64,000 nt of DNA from Myrica gale. Lineage: Eukaryota > Streptophyta > Magnoliopsida > Fagales > Myricaceae. Below are positions 1 through 12,279 of this stretch, piece by piece. The DNA lies in the NCBI GenBank assembly GCA_963930655.1, contig OZ005607.1, positions 16,634,374 to 16,698,373 on the forward strand, given 5' to 3'. The stretch's first letter is position 1, and the number at the start of each line of letters is the position of its first letter. Both the position numbers and the translations under genes were made by a program. A model generated the notes under the pieces. The model was not told the DNA's origin, made no database searches, and saw only the letters and a list, made by a program, of their open reading frames with translations.

Positions 1-203
1 TCTTTTCTATCGTGCATCCGATCGTAAAAACTTTATCTTCGTGAGTTGTGCCTTTAGTTGACGAATTCTGTTGGGCTTAAAGTTTGAATTTCTTTGATTT
101 GGAGTTTTTTGAGTTGGACTACGTAAATCCAAGCCTGGGCCGGTTATCTTCAAGATTTCGTATCATCAAAATTGAAGGAACAAAAATTGAATCCCGCCTT
201 AAA

Positions 204-588
204 TGAAAGGAAAATTCACTTTTTAATCCTTAGATTTTGATATTTTTTCATTTTAGTAATTTATTTTTAAATTTTAAATTTTTTGTCTTTGAATTTTCTT
301 TGTTTGACGAAATGGTCATTTTGTCAGTTTATCGTTTATATGTTTAACGGAGCTCTGGCACGTCAGTAAATTTTTACCGGTCGACCGCTTCATTTAGCGG
401 TCGACCGCTCACTTTCAAAACATATACTCGATCGACCGTTTCAAGGTTCGTTAAGCATATGAACGACAAATTGACATAAGAACTATTTCGTAAAAAAAAT
501 ACGTAAGGACTAAAAATTTGAAATATAAAACTTAAAGATTAAAATAAAAAAGTACCAACAATTTAGGGACTAAAAAGTGAATTTCCTA
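204..588. mobile_element. Long foldback (MITE-like) inverted repeat
   Basis: Two arms, about 204-352 and 445-588, are imperfect reverse complements. Both outer ends read as an AATTCACTTTTTA-type motif, and the inner parts match around GTTTAACG/CGTTAA. The loop holds repeated GGTCGACCGCT motifs. The composition resembles Mutator-like MITEs, but no target-site duplication was established, so the superfamily is open. Confidence 0.6.
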
Positions 589-762
589 ATAAAAACGGAG
601 CAGGACTTATGCATGTGGCCTGAGAATAAAATAAAATAAATAAATGACAGTTGACGCTTTTACGGGGACGACTTAAATAGAACAAACAAAAAAAGAAAAG
701 AAAACGATTGCGAAAAAAAAGGAAATGAAAGGAAAAGATTTGGCATTAGCAAAGAACACTGA

Positions 763-962
763 AGCAGCATTTCCTAGGGGAAGCCTGGGTTCCCCTTTCC
801 GAAGACGATCCTTCAAGCTCCATCTTTCTCTCTCGCTGGTTGTATTGAACCCCAAAACCCTAAGCAGCATTTCCTAGGGGAAGCCTGGGTTCCCCTTACC
901 GAAGACGATCCTTCAAGCTCCATCTTTCTCTCTCGCTGGTTGTATTGAACCCCAAAACCCTA
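763..962 (+). repeat. 100-bp direct tandem duplication in the putative 5'UTR exon
   Basis: Positions 763-862 and 863-962 are two nearly identical 100-bp copies, starting AGCAGCATTTCCTAGGGG and ending around CCCCAAAACCCTA. They lie just before a good splice donor at 987 and so probably fall in the first, non-coding exon of the FRF-type gene. The second copy differs by about one base, which implies a recent duplication. Confidence 0.85.
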
Positions 963-986
963 TTGTAACTTCGATCTCTCAATCAA

Positions 987-1474
987 GTGAGTCACTTTTT
1001 TTGTTTCTTTTTCCTGCTTCCTTTTCGACATTTCATTCGAATTTAAATTTCTAGGTGTATTGTGAATAAATTTGAGGATTTGGCAAACCTGCTTGCTTTC
1101 TGTTTGGTTTCCTAGAAAGTTTAGGAGATGACAAGCAATTTCATGGCGGTAAAAGTTTTCAATAGCAATTCCAATTTTAACTTGTTATGAGATTATTCGA
1201 GTGCTATCGCCGGGACCGAAGTAAAATATATTCCCTTCCGTTTTGTGGGTTTGCTTGATACATGGGGTGTAAACTTATACCAATCTTCGAAAATATGCCT
1301 AATCGAGTTTCTGTAACCATTAATCTTCTGAATCTGTTAGAATAACATTGCCCTTTGGAGAAATAAGCTTGCTATTGAATGATTGGTTGGTGGTCACGTA
1401 AGCTTGAGCTATTTATTTTATTTTATTTTTGAAGATTTAAGTATTATGGGGTTGCACAATATGTCTTGTGTCAG
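987..1474 (+). other. Probable 5'UTR intron of the FRF-type gene
   Basis: A donor (CAA|GTGAGT) at 987 and an acceptor (TTGTGTCAG) ending at 1474 bracket an AT-rich stretch. The reading frame of the next exon is closed by an in-frame TAA at 1438-1440 and has no ATG before 1510, so the upstream sequence must be non-coding or intronic. Confidence 0.55.
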
Positions 1475-1509
1475 TGGATGAACACCCATCTACAGGCGAG
1501 TACGGGGAC

Positions 1510-4500
1510 ATGATAGACAGCTCTATTGAAAAGGAGTTAGGTACGGATGAAGGAAATTCAGATATTGAACCATATGTGGGTATGGAGTTCGAATCTGAAG
1601 AGGTTGCCAAGGTATTCTATGATGCATATGCCACGCGGTTGGGGTTCATCATGCGTGTTGATGCATTTCGGCGATCCATGCGCGATGGGAAGGTTGTTTG
1701 GCGACGACTTGTGTGTAATAAAGAGGGTTTCCGCAAGTTGAGGCCCAAAAGAAGTGAAAATAGAAAGCCTCGGGCAATCACAAGGGAAGGGTGTAAGGCA
1801 ATGATAGTGGTGAAAAAAGAGAAAACCGGAAAATGGATTATAACGAGATTTGTAAAGGAGCATAATCATCCACTGGTAGTGACACCTGCTAATGGTCGTC
1901 GAAGCGTGCTTCTATCTCAAACACCTGTGAGTGCTCAGTTATCTTACACAGCAGTACTACTTGTCCATATGTCCTGTTCTTTTACGCATGCTGTCTGTAT
2001 TTATAATGTGGTTAAAATTAGTTTTTCTTATACTTTGGGAACATATAGTATCATAGAGGTTTTCAAGTTGTGGATTATATAGCTATCAAAGAGGACCTGG
2101 AGTTGACTTTTATAATATTACAAACTTTTACTTGTTGGCAAGAATTGTATAAAAATGCTATTACAAAGTAAATGGTGAATCAGGCTAAGGAAATGGAGTT
2201 ACCATATCTTTTAGTTCTTAGAAAGTTTAGATTCCATTCTAGTTTGTTGAGTTTTACTTTTCTATTTGACATTCAAGCCTACTGTTTAATTCATCTTCCT
2301 CTACATCCAAGTATTAAAATCCACTGTGATCTCTCTCCTCATGGCAGTAGTTTATAAACATGCTAGAGAGTGAAAAGAAAAAAGTGAGTAAGCTTCCCAT
2401 GGAGGTGCTTCTTTTAATATCTATTTCTACTAAATTGGGATCTGTCATTGTCTCATTTGTGGTTTGAATTTCTTTACTGGAATCTTTTCTTCAGTCATTT
2501 GTGATAAGGTTTCTTTGCTAATATGTGAATATAGAACCTGGTTTAGATTAGTTTTATTTTTTGGGTAAGTAGGTTTAGATAAGTTTGTATGGTGCTTTGG
2601 TGATAATTCCCTTGTAGCATGTATTATTACTGAATCTTTTTTGTTGCGTAAAATAAGTTGAAGCTTAAGGTTAGGTGATTGGTAGTTTTTAATTGTTGGA
2701 AGTTAGTTTTGCTTAGAATATGCAATTATATAGGTAGAGAACTAGGTGGATAAGATTAGAATGCTAGATTGCTTGCATGTAGAGATGTCCGTTGTGTTTT
2801 GATCTTTTTGCTTGCCTTTGGTAAGCTCTTTTTTTTTCATTGTTCCTCAGTTAAAGAAAAGGCTGACAACTGGAAGTGGGCAATCATACGCTATAGTGTA
2901 CCCATAAAGAGGATCTTAGATACTATAAGGAGAAACTAAGCGAGAACCTGAGATGCAAAACTGATAGTCTGGGGGTCAAACCTTAAATTGAGAGCTCTAG
3001 GAAACGTGTGATAGTTATTTCAATTAGCAATATCAAGTCCTTATCCCTATAGTGGTACATAATAAGGTAACAAGCTGAAATTTCTTTGGTAGTGACATTA
3101 TCATAGAAATTGTCCATTCCTATAGATTTGTTGGCCAAGCCTTGAAAGATCCATTACAGGCATTGGGATTGAACAGGCGATTGAAGACCGATGGCAGGAA
3201 GAGCTTCGAATAAGGCATTAGGTGTGGTTTGGAGGAACTAATGAAGAACCTTGACCATGACCAAATTCAGTTTCGCGGTTGATGCTTAAACTAAGCAAAC
3301 CAGGACACATACCAATAGCAATATCTGCCCTCCCAAGTGTTTTGAGGAACATGATGGTTTAAATTCGGTTTAATGCTCTGACCTAGATACCTCATATTAA
3401 GGTGGTTTTTGTTTGCTAAAATTTCGGGGAATATTCCCGAAATTTTGTGAAACTTTACTTTATTGAGATTTATTGGGGTTTGTGAAACGTAGAGTGTGTA
3501 TGTGTAAAAATTAAAAATTTTGGAGTGTTTGTTTTGCTGGAAATTTTCATGCCTCAAAATATTGGAAAAATATTCTCTCCTAATATAGAATTACCTAATG
3601 GGTCCTAACAGACCATTGGATGGATGATAACACATTAATGAGTTCATCCAATGGTCTATATTACATATAATTTTTTTTTTTCATTTTTGTATTTTTTTGA
3701 TATTTTAATATAGACCATTGGATGAATTCATTAATGTGTTGTCATTCATCCAATGACCTGTTAGGACCCATTAGGTAATCTCTCTTAGGAGGGAATCCGA
3801 GTCCCAAAATATTGGGCAAACAAACAACACCTAAATAGACATTCTTTGATGAAACTAAGGAACTATGTTGTCAAAAGTATACTTGGGAGTGCTTAAGTGC
3901 GAAGCAAAAGATGATTTTTAATTTTTGCAAAAATTTAGTTGAGGCCTTAAAATGATAAAAATTAACAATGCCCTTGGTCTCTTCCTTTTCTGTCCTCTCT
4001 CTCAATGTCTCTCTCTCTCTCTCTTCCGTTTGCTTACAAAAAAAGAAGAAGAAAATCTCTCCCATCTCTGCCTCTCCCCCTATTCTTTTCCCCTTGAAAG
4101 AGAGCAATCTGTTTCGGGGGGTTTTGCTTCACAACACATTCATCTCTATTCGTCTCTTAAAAAAGAGCAATCTTGCTTTCCTACTCAATTCTTTAGCAAA
4201 CCCTCTAAAGAAAGAGCAATTATTATGGGTCCTTTTTTAATTATAATTGTACTTTCTTTAACCCAGAAGTAAATGACTGGTTTGTTTATACCTTATCCAG
4301 AAACCTTGCCTATTCAGGTTTGATTAGTACGTTAAGAGATTAATAAGTTTAGCGAACTATTTAGTTTACTCATTGTTTCACAGTAATAATATGACCTTTG
4401 ATTGTTTGTAAAAGGATTATTAGTTTTATTGTCTTAAAGTATCTTTTTATATCTTAATACAAATTTCTCTCGGAAGTTACCACACTCATATTCAACAAAT

Positions 4501-7147
4501 GTAAGATTCCCTTCAGTTAGGTACTCAGTTCCGCTTTGGCTCCAAGAGGCCTTTGCTTTAAGGGGACCTGGTTCTTTCAATAACGCTGCAATGAAAGAAG
4601 CTAAATTTTGGAACTGTCTGTTCATCAGAAAATTAAACTGAGAACTGTAGGAGACATGGTAATAGCCATATCATCAAATAGCAATATCAAGTCACATATG
4701 AGCCATATGGTAGGAGAAAAGGGTAGCATACAGCGGGGTTATCATAGACATAAGTTAGAGCCTAGACAATTTGTATGAAGATATTAGATGTTGTGCTTGT
4801 CTAACATTTTAAAATTGTTTTTTGGTCTAAAACCGAAAGGTTTATCCAGAAACATTTCAACACTACCTTTTCGATCTTCCAAAAAAAAACTTTTCATCTC
4901 ATCATTACTCTCAGGTTCTGCAATCAAATCTACAAAAATCCAAAAACTTCTCATCTTGTTAAAAATTTTCTTTCTGAACAACACCACCTTCATGAACTCT
5001 AAGGAAATATCGTAAAATTGCATCTCTTCAGATATCCCACTTCTTTCGTAAACACTCCAAAAAAACACCTCAATAAATTTTCTTCATGAAGAAAACTGAA
5101 AATTTTATTCTACCCAAATGTACTATTTACTTTAGAAACAAAATGAAGATAGATTGTGTGTGCAGTAATATTCTGTGAATATGTGTCCTTGCCTTGAGAA
5201 CTCCTCGTACTTGACATTGTGATGCCCGAACCCTACTAATGTCTGAGTTTAACTGCAAGCATGTGGTATGTCTTGCAATGTTTGCATATTGAACATAATA
5301 ATTGCAAAATATTTAGACAGCATGTCAGTATAGTGCAAAATTGTTACAATAGCCTACCTTCGAGTCTTTTATATCTGACATTCTGTGCCATGCATGTTAA
5401 AATGAAAGACATTTTTTTTTCTCTCGGATACTTTCTAGGGATCTTCATGGTCACTGGGTATTATGGTCCATGCAAAAGATTAACCAAGAGAGTTATATGT
5501 ATTGCATTCTTGTATGTGTCTTGGTGTTCAAATGTTAAAATTTTGGGGTGTTGGAGTTGGTGAAAAAGTAAAGAGAGAGATGATTTGAATGAATTTTTTT
5601 ATATTTATTTGTAGTGAAAATGAATGATTTGATGGGGGGAGAGAAAAAGTTTTGTAGTTATTTTATTAGGGCCAAAAAATGCCCAAAATTTTGGCCCCCA
5701 AACACCACCAATTGGGGAGGGTTTGGAAAATCAGTCTTCTCCCGTGCTCTCTCTTTCTCTCTGTTTTATTAACATTAATTGGGCTCAACATCTGCCTATG
5801 ATCTGAGAAAATGATACTGATGTTATAATAAAAATATTTTTGATTCATTGGGAAGTGGTGGTTGTATTCTTTAATCAACTAATATGTAACTTCGTGCCAG
5901 GATCTTACTGTGATGAGAGCATTAAACTCTATAATAAAGTATCAAACATTTTCCTTGTGTCCTTGTTGCTGGATGAATGCCACTTGGGAGAATGACCATA
6001 CGTCAATGATATTGATCTTTTAATTGGCATCTAATTTTAAGGTAAAAAAGTTGTGCAGAGATGTTCTTGTTTTGGTTCATCTGGAAATCTTTCGTTTCTT
6101 TCAAATGAAATTTTTCTCTTTGACAATGTGAGACTCTAGGCCTTTCTTCAAGGAATATTTTGTCATATTTCTAATGCCTAATTATGCCTCGACTTAGCGA
6201 GATTTGCAAAGAACTTTTATTCCTCATCTTACTGAATAAGATACTATAGTCGTTCTAGAAGCTTGAAGAAAGCGGCATATAGTCTTCAAAGGCAGGATTT
6301 TTAAGTTTTCAGAAACTTTGAGAAGTTGTATAGCTCTCAAGATATCAATTGGTTTTATCATAGGTTAGTGAAGTCCTGTGAGACCCCTGCGTCACTAATT
6401 CACTAGATGCCACTAGAACAATCAGCTGAGTTGTTCTTGTGTCCAACCAAGCTTTTTCTCAAGATGGATGGGAGAGCTGGAAAGTCATTGGTATTAGCCC
6501 TTATATGCATGACAAATTTAGTATCCTAATCTGTAAATCCACTACCATTATGAAGATTGCTTTCCTTGACAATAGTGTTGAAACCTGACTCTGATATTTT
6601 TGCATAATATATTGCTTTAGGATTAATAAGAAATGTTCTTCTGTCTCTCTACCAGCCAATGAACTTTTGCCTCGATAATGAAGCCAAGAGGAGTAAAATC
6701 CAAATCCAGCATCAAACAGATTATAGTAGAGAAAGTGTAGGATTATAAAATAACCAGCTAACTAATTAAAATCATGCTCCTGCATCACTCGAGATGGTAC
6801 GTTAATTGTAATGATCTTGTTGATTTGGTTGTTAGAGCCACCCTGTTTTTCACCTACCATCATGTTTTCAGTGTTCTTGTAGGGGGAAAAGCTTCTTTGT
6901 TTGCACCTTCTATCATCTTTTCAGTGCTAATTGATATTATATGTTTCAGGATGAGAAAGATGTAAAGATTCGAGAATTGACTGCTGAATTACAGCGTGAG
7001 CGGAAACGATCTGCAGCTTTTCAAGAGCAGCTTGATATGGTCCTACGAGATATGGAGGACCATTCCAATCACCTATCAATAAACATTGATGACATAGTTC
7101 ATAGTGTGAGGGAAATTGAATCGAAGAGGTTAGGCACTTTAACATAG
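1510..7147 (+). CDS. Short FAR1-RELATED protein (FRF type), exons 1510-1926 and 6950-7147
   Basis: Predicted plant-specific nuclear DNA-binding protein of the FAR1/FHY3-derived family, about 204 residues. Exon 1 encodes the N-terminal FAR1 domain: a GMEFESEE motif near residue 24, then a WRKY-GCM1-like zinc site visible as Cys69, Cys95 and the HNH histidines His118 and His120. It ends in phase 0 at a GTGAGT donor (1927). Exon 2 starts after TTTCAG at 6950 with DEKD and encodes a 65-residue basic/acidic coiled coil (KIRELTAEL... EQLD), ending in TAG. This two-part layout matches the short Arabidopsis FRF/FAR1-family proteins of roughly 200-250 residues. Full-length FAR1 also has a MULE transposase domain, which is absent here. 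The start is the first in-frame ATG (1510); the frame is open upstream only via GTG. The intervening intron of 5,023 bp is unusually long. Family known; target genes unknown. Confidence 0.88.
3401..3831. mobile_element. Tourist-like (PIF/Harbinger) MITE with TAA target duplication
   Basis: Terminal inverted repeats GGTGGTTTTTGTTTGCT and, reversed, GGTGTTGTTTGTTTGCCC are flanked by TAA (3398-3400 and 3832-3834), the 3-bp duplication typical of PIF/Harbinger. Inside is a second, longer inverted repeat of about 3575-3791 (CTCCTAATA... AATGGGTCCTAACAG and complement) around a T-rich loop. This could be part of one foldback element or a nested element. Homologous sequence occurs reversed at 8334-8497. 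Confidence 0.75.
5523..5708. mobile_element. Possible degenerate MITE
   Basis: TGGTGTTCAAATGTTAAAATTTTGG at the left is roughly mirrored by a right end whose complement begins GGTGTTTGGGGGCCAAAATT. It shares AT-rich tandem motifs with the other Tourist-like copies. No target duplication was found, so this is tentative. Confidence 0.3.
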
Positions 7148-8333
7148 ATAATGAGCGGCAGTCGATTGTCCAATTTGATTCATGTTTAAGAATTTTTTTT
7201 GAGTGTGCATTATTTGCCTCTAGTTTTTATTTTGCTTAGCTTCTTTCTTTCCTGGTCTAGCGACGTAGGTTGAGCTGGATTGTCCTGTATTGTATCAATA
7301 AGATGCATAAAATCCGTTAGGTGCTTTTCACATATTTAATAACTGACGAGTTGGTGAGGTTTGCTTTTGTTTTTTTCCCATTTCCTTTTTTTGTTCCTTT
7401 TTAAAAAGTTTAGTTTTAAGTTCAGTAGGCAAGATTAGGCCTCAGCAACCCAGTTCTGTGTGCCAACCAGTGTGGTATAGTAGTGTGCACTTTTGCTTAC
7501 TGAATCACTTCGTGCCAACTTGTTGCAATAAACTTTCCTGGCGCGTATGAGAACAGGGTTTTCCTTTTGTTTTTGTTTTGGGTAAGTAGGACTAACAATA
7601 TTTTGTATCCTCGAATATATTCTTGGTGCTGTGACTGAAATGGTCTTCTCCTATTGGCGGCAGGGCTACAGAAAGATTTTTTTTTATGTCCATATCAAGC
7701 TGCTCTTGAAAAGCTGATGCTAGATTCTTCTCTTATACATCTTGTTTACCTGCAATATATAAGCATCCGGCTGAAATTTTGAAGAAAACAGGAACTTTTT
7801 GGTGCTCATCTAATTAAAGAAGAGGAAGAACAAAGCAAATCATATATTTCATATGATTCCGCACTTTAAGAGGAATTCATATATTTGGGTCTCGTTTATT
7901 TAACAGCAAATCAATCTGTGTCCAAAACAGAACAGCATGAATAGAAATCAACCACAAAACAACTCATAATTAGCAGGATTTATAAGTAGTCCAGATGCGT
8001 CCCAAGCAAAATGCATCTTCTATTTTGTTTTCCATCGAACAACTCCAAGGAGCCAAAAGGTTAAAACCCTGCATACCTTGAGGTTTTGTTTTAGGCTTCG
8101 TAGTGAGAGAGGGTCGGTGTTTCAGGCTCAGCTGATTGTCTGATTTTCTCAGGGTCATCACTAACGTTTATCTCTAGAGCAACCATGTCAAGGTTAGTCT
8201 CTTCGTAGGGTTCAACTTAGTCAAGGTGCACGGAAGTTAGCCTGGACACGTGCAATTTATTAGTCAAGGTGCGCGTAAACTGGTTTGGATACTTGATTAA
8301 GAAAAAACAAATGGGTCTAATGTAAAGTAATAA
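7148..8333. other. 3' flank of the FRF-type gene, no gene seen
   Basis: Holds the presumed 3'UTR and intergenic AT-rich sequence. Frames here are short and without recognisable domains. Confidence 0.5.
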
Positions 8334-8497
8334 GATGTTTGTTTGCCCAAAATTTCCAACGAAACAAACACACTTGAAAATTTTCAACTTTTACATATAC
8401 ACTTCAAACTTTTCATAAACCCTAATAATCTTTAACATTCAAAAGATTCTCACAATTTTGGGAATATTTCCTAAAATTTCGGTAAACAAACAACCCC
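8334..8497. mobile_element. Tourist-like MITE, second copy
   Basis: Left end GATGTTTGTTTGCCC after TAA (8331-8333); right end GGTAAACAAACAACCCC followed by AAA. The interior is the reverse complement of much of 3401-3550. It is a shorter, diverged relative of the intronic MITE, with a decayed target duplication. Confidence 0.6.
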
Positions 8498-8552
8498 AAA
8501 GTCAAATACTTAAATCAACCTGGGTTATCGGTAAGCTTTCGCCCTCTCTCAT

Positions 8553-9960
8553 ACTCAAAAAGTATAGGATTTTCCTTCCGTTATTTCCACGCCTACCAAA
8601 CAGGGAAAAAGTGAAAAGTCAGATGGAAGTAACAGACTTTAAAATAAGAAAAATTGGATTTATAGATAGCAGCCCAGCCCACATCTGTAATTAAGACTAG
8701 ACAATGCAAATAGACAAAGGTGAAGTCAAAGAAGAAGGGTATCAAACTTCTTTACCCCAAAAAGCCAATATAGAATTTACAGCAAATTTTCAACATCACT
8801 CGTAAGGAATTTCTTGAGCAGCGGAATAGACAGACCCTTGTCCGTCCCATCCCATTGAATTCACTTCCCCCATTAAAGAAACTAGCTAGCAAAGCACCGT
8901 TCTCTATCCCCAAGAAGATGCACCTGCGTCGTCCTTTGATCTCTTCATTTTCTTTTACTGGGTAATTGAGCCATAATCCATTGATTACCACCTCAACAAA
9001 TTTAGCAAGAGTTCCCTTGAGTTTTCATTGACATCTTCGACACAATTGTACTGCTATTTGTTGATTCCCACATTTCGAGTTTCCCAACTCGGGCAAACGC
9101 TTTTCGTTTTCCAGAGTTAATTCACTTCTCCTTCTCTCTCAATCGTCCAGACTCATCAGTGAACTTTATGCTTGTCCTTGTCTTTTTGAGTCGAGTTTTT
9201 CTCTGGTAACGTCTGAGAAGAATCCAGAACTCCACTTTTATTTTGATTTCTGTTGGAATTACTTGCTTACTTGGCTGCTGCCTTCATATGACACTAGCTG
9301 AAATATCCAGCCAAAATAGGTAGCCATGATTCTTTGCTTCTAAAATTTCCACCAAATTTATAAAAAAAAAAAAACCTCTGCAAATCAACACTCAACAATT
9401 CATATCCTTACAGATTTGTTGAATTCCATATAAATTGGTTGGATGGATTATATTGGACATGATTTCTACACATATTTATAAAGAGAGAGGCTAATTATAT
9501 TTACCAGATATTATGGCTAATACAGGAGTAACAGGATTGGAATAACATTTCAGGCTCATGCGTCTAACATATTGTTTTTGTTTTATTATCGTCATTTTCT
9601 TTGGTTCGGGTTTTTGCTTGGCTTATGGTGTTTTTCTATATAACCAACTAAGTGTGATTGTTATCCCGGTATTCTTTCGCCATAAATGAAGTAACAGAGC
9701 TACGAAATGATGCGGAATATAGTGGAGAAATAGGAATGAGATAGAGAAATCAAGAAATAATAGAGAAGGAGAGAAGAATAAAGCCAAGGAGAGGGGGGGA
9801 AATAACACATTTGAGTGTAAAAGGCAATAGCTAATAAACTTTATAAACTCAGTCTCAATAATTTAAGGTTCTCACAAACCTTAAATATAAAACAAAAGGT
9901 TATAAGCAATCTCTAAAAGCTCATTCGCTAAAGTCTAACATAACATAATAACTACTAATC
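8553..9960. repeat. Unit 1 of the local triplicated block (partial)
   Basis: Collinear with 22090-24041 of unit 3 and, in its first part, with 13610-13768 plus 15366-15590 of unit 2. Shared landmarks include CAGCCCAGCCCACATC and the motif GAAGATGCACCTGCGTCGTC. The small plus-strand frame seen in units 2 and 3 is interrupted here after TCTTCATTTTCT (about 8957). Roughly 8960-9190 is unrelated sequence, after which homology resumes near 9195. The minus-strand gene is absent from this unit. Confidence 0.8.
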
Positions 9961-10649
9961 TGTCAAAATATAAATCACAACCAAATAATGTAAAATAATT
10001 AATTTAAATGTCTCCATTACAAAAATTCTTGCGAATATAGCACAATAAAACCCAAAATAACAGAGCTACAGAAGTATATGCGAGTTATAATCAAACCAGT
10101 ACAAAGCATGAAGCTAGATCAATAAAGAATGCAAGACAGATAATATATAGCTTCTGTTGTGATTACACAATAAATGCACAAATTAATAAGAAGAGATGAT
10201 CAATAGAAAATTTGGCAACGATAAAGACTTTGATCACTCTCAAGATAAAAACAGTCATAGTATTAAAGAAAGCCTTAGCACAAATAATCAAATTAAAGCA
10301 AGTAAATAAGGTGTAAGGTTGAGAGATACAACACGCAGTGGTTTGGCCAAAACCAGCCTATGTTCACACTAAGGATTCTCTCTTGGGTTTTCCACTATTT
10401 CTCAATTGACGATTTTATCCTTATAAAATAGTCATTGTAAAAAATAATTGCAAAGTATTTGAAATCAATAGTTTATTGGTGTAATATGTCTAGACCCTTA
10501 TGGTTGGAGAGTACAAAGTCTATTTATCTCAAATTTAAAATAAATATCTAGGTAGCTACAAAAAAAAATCCCTAACGACTTCCTTTTTTAAAAACAATTA
10601 GCTCCAAATATAGACAATGATGTAGAGTTTTTCTTAAAGCTCAAAAGTA
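9961..10649. other. AT-rich spacer with an LTR-like motif
   Basis: No gene seen. A stretch near 10335-10385 (TGGTTTGGCCAAAACCAGCC and following CTATGTTCAC) resembles the 'gtggtt-cgg-c... cctatgtccac' motif found again near 39870 and 56265, suggesting a decayed retroelement fragment. Confidence 0.35.
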
Positions 10650-11532
10650 TAATTCAAAGACTTAAAAAAACCTTTAGTCTACAGAGTCACTAATTGTCTT
10701 CTTCTATCCTCCTCGGATTCCCTTCAAACTCCGTTTTCCTCTTATCTGCTTTCTCTGATTCTCTCTGCAAGAATTTGTCTATAATAGTAAATTTTATATT
10801 AAAGATGCGAAAATCCATAGATCGTTCTTTTCTGTTGATCTCTTGCACTTTACGGCCGTACATATATATGTAGTGGCACATATAGACATCCCAATGCACT
10901 ATGCACTATGCAGAGTCTCTTTGTTTTGTTTCCTTCTTCACTAGTTCCCATCCATTGTATATATGGTCTTGCACGATATTATGTCAGTCAACTTAAGAAG
11001 GCAAGAATCGAGCCAGAGTGCAATAACGTTTCTGATTGGAGTTTTTTTTCCCCCTAGTCGTTTCTGATTGTAGTTGCATAAACAGAGTGCTTATTTTCAC
11101 GAAATTCTGCAGGGTCTACCTGTTCTTCTCAAGAATCAGCAACAATAATATTTACCAAAGCATTGGGGTTGATTGTTTTCTCTCTGTCAGTCTGAATCTG
11201 AAATCAACCAAATGAGACTAAGCTTACCCAAAAGCTTCAGTTACAGATAGTTCTAGTTCGTTCGTGTTAGAAAAAAATTCCAAGATTTCATTGATTCTGA
11301 GATACAAATTCATGCTGAGTCCGCCATTAAACGAAGCCAAACTTGGACAATACAGATTTGAAAAGGTTATCATTACCTTACTATTAAGATCAAAAGTTTA
11401 GAACTAATCTGTGTGGGCACACCACAAGCTGAGAACTTATAAGAAACTAAAGTCACACTTCTAGAGCTCGTGTTTCTGTATGTGACAGTAGACCTCAATT
11501 AGTAGCACCAATTGAATCAGATTCAGCGGACG

Positions 11533-12279
11533 TTAGGGGGAGGAACTGAGGATACTCTGGAAAACCTCCTCGTTGAACCGTGCCTCTTTTATGCTGCATT
11601 CGAATTGTGCGACTTTGAAAGATTTCCACAACTCCACGAGTCCTGCTACCTTGTCTCCGTCGATCCAGTCCAGCTTTATTCCCAGTTCATCTAAACGGTC
11701 TGCCAGGCCTTGCAAAGCCATCTTGGATGTCCCAGCCATTTCGTAGATACTTTTTGAAGCATCTATATCATCAGTATCAACGTCTGCTGTCTTAGTGGAG
11801 TTTGAAGTTTGGGATTTGAAGGCTTCCGTGGGGTTCTTGCCATTTTTCAAGTTCGCAGCATCAGTGATGTTTCCCTCATCAATCGGAGTAGCAGCTACAA
11901 CGGTATTGGCTTCTTCAGTCGTCGGAGCATCAGCAACATAGGCCGGCCCAGTACTAGGCTTGTTCTTCCTTTTCTTTGAACGTGGGTTTAGCCATATCGT
12001 CCTCCCCGGAATGACTGATCTTTGGCCTCCCATTCGAGTGATCTTGAGCGTTCTCCAAATTCTTCTTGGGGTTTCCTTGCGTTTCTTAGTCTTCTTAGGC
12101 CTATCATCAGCATGGGACGAAGGACGGCGTGCAATTGGCTTTTCGGACAGTGACTTGGTGTCAGCGTTTGACACCAGACGAGTGAGTGATTTAGGTTGAA
12201 CATTATCATCGTCTTCTGTATCTGCAACAACGTAACCTGCAAGATCTTCTTGTTCCCGAAAAGAGTCGTGACGACGCAT
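11533..12279 (-). CDS. Uncharacterised 248-aa protein, intact member of a local family
   Basis: I do not recognise this protein. It is a single uninterrupted frame from ATG (12277-12279) to TAA, preceded on its strand by a CT-rich leader typical of plant 5'UTRs. Residues 1-60 are acidic and Ser-rich (DTEDDDN near 21). Residues 60-115 are basic (KKTKKRKE; RSKKRKNKP), consistent with nuclear targeting. Residues 115-190 look disordered (Ala/Thr/Asn-rich). Residues 190-248 look helical, with GLADRLDELGIKLDW and a KEARFNEEVF tail. The helical end aligns without gaps over about 45 residues with the small frames at 15.6 and 22.5 kb (shared G-L-x-D-x-L-x-x-x-G-x-x-L-D, Trp, Phe and KEA-F positions). 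A diverged, broken copy lies at 19113-19858. Mostly synonymous or mild differences between the copies would support past selection; not computed. Expression is unproven. Confidence 0.6.
   Translation of the reverse strand: MRRHDSFREQEDLAGYVVADTEDDDNVQPKSLTRLVSNADTKSLSEKPIARRPSSHADDRPKKTKKRKETPRRIWRTLKITRMGGQRSVIPGRTIWLNPRSKKRKNKPSTGPAYVADAPTTEEANTVVAATPIDEGNITDAANLKNGKNPTEAFKSQTSNSTKTADVDTDDIDASKSIYEMAGTSKMALQGLADRLDELGIKLDWIDGDKVAGLVELWKSFKVAQFECSIKEARFNEEVFQSILSSSP

Larger units (their letters stand above)
1927..6949 (+). other. 5.0-kb intron of the FRF-type gene
   Basis: AT-rich non-coding sequence between a GTGAGT donor and a TTTCAG acceptor. It contains a Tourist-like MITE (3401-3831), a CT-rich tract near 3985-4030, and a weaker MITE-like fold near 5523-5708. 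Frames of up to 106 codons inside it have no recognisable domains and I take them as chance. No second gene was seen. Confidence 0.7.

Noticed and set aside
1468-2082. Single 204-codon frame as the complete FAR1-type gene
   Set aside because: It starts at GTG and runs through a clear GTGAGT donor at 1927. The conserved protein continues in the exon at 6950.
3871-4272. Frames around the CT-rich tract in the FRF intron
   Set aside because: Low-complexity sequence is open in several phases on both strands, with no conserved motif.
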